64,000 bases of DNA from Cladorrhinum sp. PSN259 (lineage: Eukaryota; Ascomycota; Sordariomycetes; Sordariales; Podosporaceae), in NCBI GenBank assembly GCA_033725935.1, contig MU867142.1, positions 21,146 through 85,145 of the forward strand, read 5' to 3'. The number at the start of each line of letters is the position of its first letter. Position 1 is the stretch's first letter. The notes beneath the pieces are model-generated. The model saw only the letters and a program-made list of their open reading frames with translations, made no database searches and was not told the origin of the DNA. Made by a program: the position numbers and the translations under genes. Of this stretch, positions 51,201 to 61,124 are shown piece by piece.

Positions 51201-52748
51201 ATGACTCCGGGAAAAGCTACCGTACAGGTCCTCCCTGAATTCAACGCTCCCGGCTGGCCGTACGTGGACGATGGCTTGAGTGCGCAACAGAAGGTAGCTT
51301 GGTCGCAGTTGGTGTCGTCCTGGATGCAGACCGAGATAACAGCCAGAAATCCCGACGGTTCATCACTGGAAGGCGGCGGGGGGTTAATCCGAACTCCCCT
51401 CACGCAGTTCTTCAACGGCACAGTCACCCCCTACGACACGGCACAGCCTCCTCAAACCATCTCCTGGATTGGGTTCCCTGGACTTGTATGATTTCACATT
51501 TCTGTTTCGTTGTTCAAAGTCCGGCATTCTAAAAATGCTTTGCAGATCGCGAGACAAGACCCCAACAACAGGTGGCCAATCGTCGAAGGCCACCGGGATG
51601 TCATGGACGAGTATTTGGAGTGGACCACGAATGTCGACTCCGATGGCAGCATCCAATACGTCGTCTTTACCTGTGAAGGATTTGAGGTAAGCCAGCGGAC
51701 AGCTCTGCAGCAACGTCGTTTGCCCGCCAATTACGGTGGCCTTGATCCCCTCTAATCTCCAGCTGTCATTGAAAATAAGAAGAAAAATACAAGACTTGCT
51801 AATGATAGTACGTGACAGTATTTCTCCTTCCTAGGAAGCAGTGAGCCGGACGCTCTAGTTGCTTTGTACAAGCGCGCCAATCCTGATTTCGCCGATCAGA
51901 TCAAGAAGGAGGACTTGTTTGACAAGGATGGCAACTATGAGCCGTACAACAAGTGGAATGGAGTAATCAGCAACGCTCCAGGGCACCCGGAGGATGGTTT
52001 AACGACTGTCAATCCCGGCTGTATTATGCACCTCGCCCAGGTGAACAACACTTTGGGCGCCGAGATTGACATCGCCGCACAAGCCACCGTCCTTCGTAAG
52101 GACCCGAGCGGCAAGCTAATCACGGACCAAGCCCGACTCTGCAACTGCTCCAGGTATGGGGACCCAGATCGAAACTCGGATCCCACGGTGAGTCTTTATG
52201 TCTGATTCTCGCCGAGTTTATTTGGCACTGACCGGCTGCAGATTGGAATCGGCGTCAACACCCTCGCCCAGCAAGGTAACCTCGTCTCCATCGCCGACCC
52301 CGTGGCGATCTACATCAAGGACTTCGACACTTCCAACTTCCAGCTCGACGTCGATGGCACAGGCCAGGATCTGCAGTCCATCCCGGACGGCACCTTCACC
52401 TGGGTGCGCGGCAACATCGACGAGAATATGGGCCTCCGCCTCAGGGTACAGATCCCGAAAGGTACCACGGGCACAGGCAACAATGCCGGCCGGCAGCTGA
52501 CGGTAAGCGACATTTTCGACACTAGCACCAACAAGTACATCCAGTACGGCGGCCAATTTGCCGACTACATTACCATGTCCGTCAGCGGTGTGACTATCAA
52601 GGGCAGCAGCCCTGCCCCGCCGCAGTTCTGCCCAAAGGTGCCTCCCAAGCACGGCAACAACCAGCGGAGTGCTCATGCGGAGTCCCTTGCGGTGAATGAT
52701 GGCCCCAAGAAAACCTCACAGGGTCTCCATACTGTTAGAAGACGGTAA
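51201..52748 (+). CDS. Protein of unknown family, divergent partner of 47606-50062
   Basis: Model: exons 51201-51485, 51546-51686, 51819-52187 and 52242-52748, giving 433 residues; all introns are GT..AG and in phase. Removing them joins FTCEGFE to YFSFLGSSEPDALVALYKRA without a break. Motifs that look strongly constrained: GHRDVMDEYLEWTTN, VVFTCEG, NKWNGVISNAPGHPEDGLTT, GCIMHLAQVNNTLGAEIDIA, LCNCSRYGDPDRNSDP and TFTWVRGNIDENMGLRLRVQ. The tail from about residue 385 is polar and probably disordered. No signal peptide, membrane span or known active site is visible. The composition resembles an enzyme or binding domain, but I do not recognise the family and give no function. Confidence 0.75.
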
Positions 52749-53939
52749 GCTTTGGAAAGGATAGAGACTCTTGATCCGAGAGGCTGCGATTTGTGGCTTT
52801 TGCTCGAAGCGCAGGGATGTGCGCAGCTTGGGATTGCACTTGCTGCATGTTTGTAGGACGCTAGTTAGACCACTACTGCATATACGATGATTGTGGCAAC
52901 GCCTCCCTTTGTCTGTTTTTCCCCCTCTCTTCTGGGTTCCCACAGCGCGGTCGGCAGTCACCGCTCTCTCATTGCTTCGCTTTCATTTTCTCGACAAAAC
53001 AACTTTGATGCCGCAACGCACCCAACCGAGACTAGATTACCTCGCTTTACCAGTCGCATGGCAAGCAGGCAGATATGATGTATTATCAACTCCACTTTCC
53101 TGCGTCCCGTCTAACCTGGGTGTAAGAGACAATGGCCATACCGCCGGTGTTTTGTGTATCTACTTGTTAAAATACATGAGAAGAGCACGTGCCCACTCCT
53201 CACAGACCTCCCCGAGTGACACCCCCTTTTCCATCACCATGGCAACCAATCACTAATCAGAGCTCACCATATTCTTGGAACACGAACCACCTAGTGGCTC
53301 GTGCGCACGAGTTATGCTCCTGAGCATTGAACCCCTAGCTATTACTGCTCACACACACCCACTCGAGCGGCCAACCTTTTTCTGCGCCTTCTCCTCTTGA
53401 TCCTTCATCTCCGTAGCTCAAGTGCGTCCTCGGTTCCATCTCTTTCCATTCTCAGTGTTGCTCCCAGTCCGCGCTGCCCTGTGTTCCTGCCTGATAGGGG
53501 GGCTGCGGAGGAAAGATATTGGCGGCTGAGAGTAGTCATGATATGATATATCTTGGAGGGTGGAGGGGACGTGATGCGTCCTTCAATAGATCCGGGCAAT
53601 TTTCGGAAGTTGGTTCATGATCAGTTAGCGGGGACAGAGTGGGACCAAAGCATACTGCCTGCTGCAGAAGCAGGGCGAACGTAGCCACATGGCGAGCTTA
53701 TATATCCACATTTCCACACATTGCCAAATCTCTGGGAAAAGATTACTGAAAAAATCCCCTCGATTCATTGTTATGCCAGAAGTTGGCGCTTTGCCCGTGA
53801 TGATTGCGATTCCGATTAGCTACACAATCCGACAACTTCCAAAACTGCGCACATCCGCGGTCGTTGGCCCCCAACATGCCTGAAACTCCACTCTCACAAG
53901 TCGTCGTTTGCGTCGTCATTCCAAGTTGGTTTTCCAAAA
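52749..53939. other. Intergenic
   Basis: No supported gene; short plus-strand frames (52887-53256) lack domains. The tRNA-Ser gene follows. Confidence 0.5.
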
Positions 53940-54075
53940 GTCACTTTGGCCGAGTGGTTAAGGCGCGGGCCTGCTATTTGAGTCGCTTCTCACGTGATTT
54001 AATAGCTGTTTATAATCTCGCAAAACAGATTAGCTCGTCTCTTCGGAGGCGCAGGTTCGAATCCTGCAGGTGACG
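53940..54075 (+). tRNA. tRNA-Ser(GCT) with a 55-nt intron
   Basis: The acceptor stem GTCACTT pairs with AGGTGAC (54068-54074), discriminator G54075. The D-arm is GGCCGAGTGGTTAAGGC (class II). The anticodon stem CGGGC (53966-53970) pairs with GCTCG (54033-54037) with one G-U. The loop CTGCTA gives anticodon GCT at 53973-53975. The intron runs 53977-54031, placed one base after the anticodon as in all eukaryotic tRNA introns. A long variable arm (CTC-TTCG-GAG) and the T-arm GCAGGTTCGAATCCTGC follow. The mature length is 81 nt before CCA. Serine AGC/AGT codons are read by this tRNA. Confidence 0.93.
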
Positions 54076-54081
54076 GTTAGC

Positions 54082-54086
54082 TTTTT
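54082..54086 (+). terminator. Pol III terminator T5
   Basis: TTTTT seven bases after the tRNA-Ser 3' end is the standard RNA polymerase III stop. Confidence 0.7.
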
Positions 54087-55364
54087 GGTTTGTCCATTTC
54101 CCGAACCAGTAAAAAAGGGGGTTGTTACCTCATTGGTCTTTTTGCTATACATATTGCAATGAAGACCCAATAATATATATATTTTTTATGAAGATCACTG
54201 AGAATTACTATGCTGCATCAATCAGATAAATGCCGACGTTCGATTTTGTTAAATTTTTATAATAGCTTTTCTCTGATTGCATGCTCATCCATAATGAAGA
54301 CGCATCTTCCTTAACCGCCGAAACGTGCAACCTCCGTAAAGAGTCTCTTGCGGAGGTCGACAGTCAGGTTAACAACCGTACGAAAGCCGATTTCAGGGTC
54401 CTTGAAGAAGACGAATGAGAAAATCCATCTTACTTTCTGCGTATATTTCTGTGTGGTACATGTATGCAATGAATTGGAAGAGAGAAATTGAGTCTTTATT
54501 TTACCATTCTGACAGGGGCCTTTAACAGAAACCATTTGACCTACGAAGGGCAGGGACGGTTCAACTACCCCAAAAGAGCAACAATGTCCTCGATACGGAT
54601 GAGATTACTACGGGCCGTGGAAACGTTCACGATTTTGATATATCCTCGCTCTCCAATCTTTACACTGCCGGTTAGGTTCCGACGAAACGAGAATGCAGGG
54701 TTAGGTAGACTATTGTCGGTCCTCAAGCCATATACATAATATAAAGGGTTGGACAGTCTTTGCGTCATGCTTCAACATATACATGTATTCCACGTGCCCA
54801 GCCTTCGCAGCACGATGTGTCCCGTCCAGCTCCAAGGATATATCCTGCAATATTTTCTATTACTTCTTTTCCAGGTTTTTGTTAGAACGTGCTGCTGACA
54901 AGAGCCGTAACTCGAACAGAACCAAAACAGAGGAAATGGATCACTTTCTCTGAAAACCGCAATTTAACATTCTGACCCGAACCCCCCGCTTCCCCTCCTA
55001 GGAAATTCCTTTTGCTGGCTCACAAATGCCGAGAAGGCCACAGAAAGCTGAAACACAAAAGCCGCAATATCTGCAATGTGGTGTGTCCCACTTCTATTGG
55101 TCCATGATGCCAGCCTCACAAGACCAAGCAAGAACGCCCTTTGCGGCGCAGCACAAATTTTGGACACTTGTGTGACCAGTGATGAGTGTTCTGTGTGGAA
55201 AAAGAGGAGGACGCGTTTTCTCTTCTCCTTATCTCTTGACATATCCTGGGCTTCACACAAGATTCAACCTTTTCTTTCTTGGTTATTCCTCGCTTTGCAG
55301 AACAAAGACTTCTACCTACTTAGTTGCCTAGGTTATTCCATATCACCGAGATTCATCGATCGGC
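54087..55364. other. Intergenic
   Basis: No supported gene between the tRNA and the membrane protein gene. Short frames on both strands lack domains or splice structure. Confidence 0.5.
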
Positions 55365-56972
55365 ATGACAAAAAAGCCCTCACTTGCTGCAACAAAACTT
55401 TTAACGTTATTTCTTAGCTTTGCCTTTTGCCCATCAGTTCTTTCCGCAGAATCAGCAAGGGTAGTTTATGATCAACTCGAGCGTATCCAAAATGATACGA
55501 AAGCGCTCCATGAGATCCGGGCTCCGTCATGGGTGAATGCCCCCAACATGAGAGGGACGAGCAGCATCCTCTACAGCTGCGTGTTAACTCTCGTCGCTTG
55601 CATCTACACTGCACTTCACCTCAATATCCCGCACAGGAATGCGACTTTCTCCCAGCTGCTGATGATTAAGATGAAGTGGGTGTTAATCGCTTTGATTGCC
55701 CCCGAGCTCGTGGTTTGGCTGGCTGCGGAGCAGTACGCCAAAGCGAGAAGCGTGTCGAAATGGTTACGACTGAAAGAGTGGGAACAGTTTGGGAGTGTTG
55801 CTCAACAGGAGGCCGGTCGTCTGAGCAGGGCGTTTCGAGCGATGAGATTTTGGGTTTCGGGCGGACCGAGTGATGGGGAAGATGCTGCTGTCAGGGTGGT
55901 TGGACTAGAAGAGGCAAGTCCATGCTGCTTACCTCCCTTCCACAGTGTGGTTGTGATACTTGTGATCAGTAGCTAACAGCTCTTCTCTAGCACACATTTG
56001 ACCTGAAATACGGCTTTTTTGCCGTCATGGGAGGGTTTGAGCTTGAATCTGCAAAGAGTATAGACGGAGAGCCCATCACTGCAGTTCTCTCCTCCAAAGG
56101 GATAAAATGGCTTGCAGAGAGGTACATCCAGGTCTTGAAGGTGCCAAGGACACATATCCTAGACGGAAGTAAGGCAGATACTCTTCAGAAAGGTGTTGTG
56201 CTTTTCTAAGTTGGCTGGATGGCATTGCAATGCATAGCGAGGAAGGCATACGGGCTGCCTCTGTGTCTGCTAGAGCTGCACACGATGGTCCACGTTATCT
56301 GCGCTATCGTGATGTATATCTTTTGGATGGAGGTAAGTGTCTCGACATATGGTTCTCACAAGGCGTCTTCATTTCCGTTTTCTGACCAATGGATTCATAC
56401 AGAAACCCCTCAATCTTACCAATTTCGAGAAGATCCAAGTCCCTCAGACTATCATCGACGATCTATATATCGCACACAGGAAGATCAAGGGACCGTATGA
56501 GGATGGCCTGTTCTACCCTGAGCGGAGTAACGTTCCAGGCTTTCACGCATCTTGGTTCGTTCGAGACTGGCATGCGCTCACACAGTGGGCTACCGATGAG
56601 CTTACCCTCCTCCAAGCTCTTGCCCTTGCACTTCCGATCATGTATGGCGGTGTGCATCTTGCTGCTTGGGGGTTCGAATTCCCAACTGCCGCTGAAGCAA
56701 TGGCGTGGAAGGTGGCATCTATTATTATTGCTTCCGCCTTTCCCTCCTACGCTACGGTTGTTGCTTTGGTTGCGTTTGGTATTAGTTTCTCGCTCTCGGA
56801 CCAGCATATCAAAGTGGGGAAATCAACCATTATTACTTCCCTAGGCATCTTGCTATTTGTTATCACCGTCAGTCGGGTTTTTCTTGTTCTCGAGTCGTTC
56901 ATCAGCTTGCGCTCTGTTCCTATTGGGGTTTATTGGACACCCTCTTGGCTTCAGATGATTCCACATGTATAA
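55365..56972 (+). pseudogene. Fungal integral membrane protein gene with GC-AG intron and in-frame stop
   Basis: Model: exons 55365-55913, 55991-56332 and 56403-56972, 487 codons. A signal peptide (MTKKPSLAATKLLTLFLSF, about 28 residues) leads, then NMRGTSSILYSCVLTLVACI, a motif common to a large family of fungal multi-pass membrane proteins, and helices KWVLIALIAPELVVWLAAE, MVHVICAIVMYIFWME, LLQALALALPIMYGGVHLAA and two more at the end. Intron 1 must use a GC donor (GAG|GCAAGT); the nearby GT would give a TGA at once. In exon 2 the codon at 56207-56209 is TAA while the frame continues on both sides (...QKGVVLF stop VGWMALQCIARKAYG...). The stop is one C-to-T change away from CAA. A 45-nt intron (GTGTTG..ATAG, 56194-56238) would avoid the stop but delete a family-like segment. 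Confidence 0.65.
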
Positions 56973-57099
56973 TGAGCTTTTTGGTCATGAATTTTCTTCT
57001 TTTCTTCTCATTGGACTCATATTTGATGATAGAAACGGGACGTTTTTCTTTTTTCTCCCCACTCTAAATACTCAATCTACCTACTCCTTACCTACGTAG

Positions 57100-57366
57100 T
57101 CAAACTTCACCATCCACTTCTCGCTCCCACTGCCGGATCATCTCCTCGTCTCGATACCAACAATCTTCCCATAACCCCCCTTCGAGGCTCATTCTCGCAT
57201 ACAATTTTGCCCTTCTTGTATCCTTCCAGTTCCAATAAGCGGCAGATTCTGCCTCTTCCTCTACCAACCACTCATTGAGGAATCTGATCTGCTCGCGCGC
57301 GAGCTCCTTGTCGGCCGGGGTAGCATATTTCTCTACGCAGGCGTTGTTAACGAAAATCTTGAGGTT
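57100..57366 (-). pseudogene. 3' fragment of an unknown gene next to the repeat nest
   Basis: On the minus strand one frame of about 90-100 codons stays open to a TGA at 57100-57102 with clear coding quality: ACVEKYATPADKELAREQIR, EWLVEEEAESAAYWNWKDTR and LWEDCWYRDEEMIRQWEREV. It has no suitable ATG, and the DNA upstream (after about 57420) is repeat and hairpin sequence, so only the last exon remains. I do not recognise the family; the Trp/Glu-rich helical ending is distinctive. Confidence 0.5.
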
Positions 57367-57424
57367 AAAAATCAGTTGGGAAAGTGATTCACTTTTTTTC
57401 CGGGTGACAGATTATTGGTTTTGA

Positions 57425-57456
57425 CCATCCCTACTGTCAAATAACAGTAGGGATGG
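57425..57456. other. Perfect inverted repeat (13-nt arms, 6-nt loop)
   Basis: Arms CCATCCCTACTGT and ACAGTAGGGATGG are separated by CAAATA. It lies at the border between the gene fragment and the A+T-rich repeat block, and could mark the end of a small inserted element. No nearby gene needs it as a terminator. Confidence 0.8.
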
Positions 57457-57479
57457 CCCTCTTTAAGGGACCTTTTTAT

Positions 57480-58020
57480 TATATATAAACAATCGATTAA
57501 TTAGGCTAGTTTTCTAGCCTCCTTAACCACCTTCTTCATCAACGATTTCCAATCCGTATCGTCATCCTCCATCTTCCGATAACAAATATCTAATAGTTAT
57601 TTATTATTAGAATTTAACTTATTATTCTTTACCCGTTCCCCGAAAGCTATTTATTAAACCTAATAATCCTTTTCTCCCTAAGCGATCTACGCGAAGGCTA
57701 ATATATACGTTAGATCGATATTATTAAGATTATTTTAGTCGATAGTATTAATATATTATCTAAATATTTTTAAATTTTACCGGAACTTTTCAACATCTCG
57801 AATAAGGCAGTTAGAAAATTAAATAAATATTTTATTATTATTCTAATAAATAATTCGATATTAGGCAGCCTTCGCGTAACGTTTACTACTATAGCTAATT
57901 TTCTTATTCTTAGAAGGTATTTAATATAATTAGCTTAATAAAGGTATCGGAATCGGGCTAGTTATAGTGCCTTATTAGAATATTAAGATAGGATTAAGAG
58001 AGTTTTTCTTCGGTCGCGGG
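57480..58020. repeat. A+T-rich RIP-mutated block
   Basis: Sharp drop in G+C with stops in all frames. On the minus strand 57570-57490 a short frame (DDTDWKSLMKKVVKEARKLA) is protein-like but isolated. Origin not identified. Confidence 0.6.
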
Positions 58021-58024
58021 GTTC

Positions 58025-58345
58025 GGACTATAAGGCAGGGTTCTATTAGCTGGCATAAGGATAAGCCCTCTTACGACTATGGGATTTATTAATATTTGCT
58101 TACCTAGAGGTTTAAGTATGTTGTGAAAGGAAGAAGATAGGTAGGAAGAAGATAGATAGGAGGCATAGTTTTATAGTAGAAGGTTGCCTAGTGGTTCTTA
58201 ATTAAGTGCGCCTAGGGCATATGCCCTAGCAGCTGGCCTTATTACCATATCTGGCGACAGTTGAAGTTATCGCGAGATCTTGGTTATGGGCGTTGTCGTG
58301 GCGCCTGCGACCAAGTCGTGCCTTATTAATCGAGCCATGTATAAA
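58025..58345. repeat. Dispersed LTR-like repeat, copy 2
   Basis: Same orientation as copy 1 at 39485-39790, sharing the landmarks listed there (for example GGCGCCTGCGACCAAGTCGTG). Many differences are C to T or G to A, and this copy has a short insertion near 58195-58225 (GGGCATATGCCC palindrome). Confidence 0.6.
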
Positions 58346-58404
58346 GTGTTTTCTGTTCCGAATCTTGACATCTTGGATCAGCGCAGGCACGTGACTTTGC
58401 ACAG

Positions 58405-58508
58405 GCACTAGACACCCGGGGCACACCCAGTGCACACCCTGCGCACACCCCAAGCCCAGTGCACACCCAGTGCACACCCAGTGCACACCCTACGCACACC
58501 TTGCACAA
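58405..58508. repeat. Minisatellite, unit CCAGTGCACA
   Basis: Eight or so imperfect copies of a 10-bp unit (CCAGTGCACA, CCTGCGCACA, CCTACGCACA). It creates an artefactual Cys/Val/Gly-rich frame on the minus strand. Confidence 0.75.
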
Positions 58509-58630
58509 CCCATGACTATGCCCTACCAAAGAGGCCGTTATTGCAACTCTAAGCGAGGGCTCTTAAAACAGTACCTGGGGAAGCAAAAACGCTCCTCCTT
58601 TTCTTTAAGGATCAAAATAGAATGCTGCCC

Positions 58631-59127
58631 TGTTAGAACCTGCACCGGGTAGGGTTCAGACTGCAAGGCAGTACGCCTGGGGCAATATGACAGGGGAATC
58701 GAAGGTTGTGGGACGCTCTCAGACGGGGACAATCACTGTCAACAACAAGTTGCTCTACAAAGTATCGCTGTGAGTATTATAGACAATGAACATATAAATT
58801 ACTTGCGTGAGGAACCAAGTCCTCATGATGGGAAGTGCCCAGCACTCCCCCTACTTATAGTGAAGCTATCTACATATGTCTCCTAGGCATATCGTATCCC
58901 GACTTCACTGACTGCTCCATCCGCTCCTTAATTACCGCAGTCAGTGGGGTTATTCTAGTGACTGCGCTTCTTGCAGTTCTTGGATCGCAGTTAGTGCAGT
59001 CAATCCCTGATTGGCTGCATCGGGGCTTTGTGGGTCTTTCCATCCCTGGCCCAATAATTGGCTATTGATCCACAATGCCCTGCATTGGGATCCGTGTGCG
59101 GGGGAGGTTTACGCGCGAGGCGTAACA
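58631..59127 (+). repeat. LTR copy 1 (497 bp), TGTTA...TAACA ends
   Basis: The repeat begins TGTTAGAACCTGCACCGGG and ends GCGAGGCGTAACA, so its termini TGTTA and TAACA are inverted, as in LTR retrotransposons. Two more copies start at 59670 and 59965. No matching 5-bp target duplication is seen on its two sides, consistent with it being a 5' LTR. Confidence 0.75.
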
Positions 59128-59669
59128 GTCTGGTACATATAGTCTTAAAGTTTTATACCAAATACATACAAGAATAACTTGGCTACCAGCCAAACATAAT
59201 TATATTTCAACTTCCACCATAGCCATAAAAGACCCATTCCTCCGACCGTACAGCAAATCACGCCAACCCAGAAAAGCGGCATTCGCTACACTGCCTTCTG
59301 GAGAAGCCTTCCTGTCTCAACTTCTCCGAGAGCCCTTGCCTTATTTAGGGAGGTGAACGTCCCAGGGAATACGACGAATCCGGCAAAGAGAAGCCAGGAA
59401 TATAAGGAAGCAAGCATATTGTACTTCGGTTTTACGGAATCGGCTTCCAATACTTTCCGCTCGTATTGCGTAAGTATATTGCTACTGCTTTATAACATAT
59501 TTAGGTATTGATTCGGAAAGAATATGATGATATAGCGTTATTCGATACCGCAAACTTATATAAATCTTCATTTGCGGGTGGGGTAGGGACCCTTTTGCCG
59601 CAATCTTGCAGATTACTTTCTTGGACCCTCGCATCAGGGATCTAAAAAGGGCTCAGTTTTGAAAGGAGG
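59128..59669. mobile_element. Short non-coding interior of a TRIM-like LTR element
   Basis: Only 542 bp separate LTR copy 1 from copy 2. The interior has no coding capacity. It ends with a purine tract (GAAAGGAGG) immediately before TGTTAC, exactly where a polypurine tract is expected. A primer-binding site should follow GTC at the left end (TGGTACATATAG), but I cannot match it to a tRNA here. The arrangement LTR - short interior - LTR is that of a terminal-repeat retrotransposon in miniature. Confidence 0.5.
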
Positions 59670-59964
59670 TGTTACAACCTGCACCGGGTAGGGTTCAGAC
59701 TGCAAGGCAGTACGCCTGGGGTAATATGACAGGGGAATCGAAGATTATAGGACGCTCTCAGACGGGGTCAATCACTGTCAACTAGCAGGTAGCTCTACAA
59801 AGTATCGCTTATGAGTATTGTAGACAATGAACGATTGAATTACTTGCGTGAGGAACCAAGTCCTCACGATAGGAAGTGCCCAGCACTCCTCCTACTTATA
59901 GTGAAGCTATCTACATATATTTCCTAGGTATATTGTACCTTGCTTAGTGTGCTTAGTGGTCTTG
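59670..59964 (+). repeat. LTR copy 2, truncated (about 295 bp)
   Basis: Matches the first 270 bp of copies 1 and 3 closely, then stops after ATTGTACCTTGCT plus a short tail. The last 200 bp including TAACA are missing; LTR copy 3 begins directly after. Confidence 0.7.
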
Positions 59965-60451
59965 TGTTACAACCTGCACCGGGTAGGGTTCAGACTGCAA
60001 GGCAGTACGCCTGGGGTAATATGACAGGGGAATCGAAGGTTGTAGGACGCTCTCAGACGGGATCAATCACTATCAACTAACAGGTAGCTCTACAAAATAT
60101 CGCTTATAAGTATTATAGACAATGAACGATTAAATTACTTGCGTGAGGAACCAAGTCCTTACGATAGGAAGTGCCTAGTACTTCCTCTACTTATAGTGAA
60201 GCTATCTACATATATTTCCTGTATATATTGTACCTTGCTCGCTCTGCTCGCTCTGTAAATCCGCGATCATAGCGAGCAAGCTTCTTGCTCGCCGTGCTCG
60301 CTATGCTTGGCAGCGATCAGAGCAGGCACATCTTAATTAGTTATATCGGGACTTCGTAAGTCTTCGCATCCCTGGCCCAACGATTGGTCATAGTCCTATA
60401 ATGCCCTGCATAATGGTCCGTATGCGGGGGATTTACGCGTAAGGCATAATA
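59965..60451 (+). repeat. LTR copy 3 (about 487 bp)
   Basis: Starts TGTTACAACCTGCACC and ends AAGGCATAATA, the RIP-type counterpart of AGGCGTAACA in copy 1. The middle (about 60235-60325) holds GCTCGCT / AGCGAGC palindromes in place of the GCAGTCAGT-type palindromes of copy 1, so this part of the LTR is hypervariable while its flanks are conserved. Confidence 0.7.
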
Positions 60452-60639
60452 CGTTTCCCTTCCTCTATAGTCTTCGCCTCGAAGACTTTCTAACGCTAGG
60501 AAATTTATCATTATGACTATAAGTTCTCCCTTTTATCCATTCCTTAAAATATCCGCTAATAGGGTATAGAAAAAACCTTAATAGAAGAAGAAATCGCAAT
60601 AGCGGTCTTCGAAAGAACGTCGCCTTAATAACGCTGAAT

Positions 60640-61060
60640 TTGCCGACGAGTTTGGCTTCGCTATGCCTATGAATTGTTCGCGTTGTCTGCGTTTGTAGTT
60701 GTCCGATTATAAGGTTTTTAACCGAAGCTTGTCTTACTAGAATTACCTCTTAGCGGGTCGGGACTCTACTTATAATGTTCTAAGTAATCCTTCTTAGGTA
60801 TTCCGGGGTATTTTGGAAGAGAAACGCCGCCTTGATCGTGAGCGCGAGGCTGTAGTGTTAGTCCTGAAAGAAGCGACTGTAAAGATTATACGGTTAGAAG
60901 AATAATCTCGTGCTCTGATGGGAAAGGCCTATAAAGCTTTTCTACGGGAGTCTACTTTTCTATGGGAGGAGGAGACGGGAGAATGGGTGGCTCCTTTCGC
61001 CATTACTCCGGGATCGGGGTTCCTAATCTTAGTAGGCGATCCTCTCTAATTATCTTTTAG
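60640..61060 (+). pseudogene. RIP-mutated transposon-associated Cys-cluster / coiled-coil ORF
   Basis: One plus-strand frame reads MNCSRCLRL..., then a series of Y where C is expected, then GILEEKRRLDREREAVVLVL, ATVKIIRLEE and RALMGKAYKAFLRES. The layout (short Cys cluster then a long charged coiled coil) is that of a repeat-associated fungal ORF of unknown role. C-to-Y (TGC to TAC) and Q-to-stop changes point to RIP on both strands. Family name not certain. Confidence 0.4.
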
Positions 61061-61124
61061 GGACGTTAGTAACCTTAATTAGCTTATTTCCTTAGGGGTT
61101 GACTGGTTGAATCTGGATTTAAAT

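Noticed and set aside
58226..58529. Cys-rich minus-strand frames that look like a small secreted protein
   Set aside because: Their sequence is a direct translation of the 10-bp minisatellite unit, with no signal peptide.
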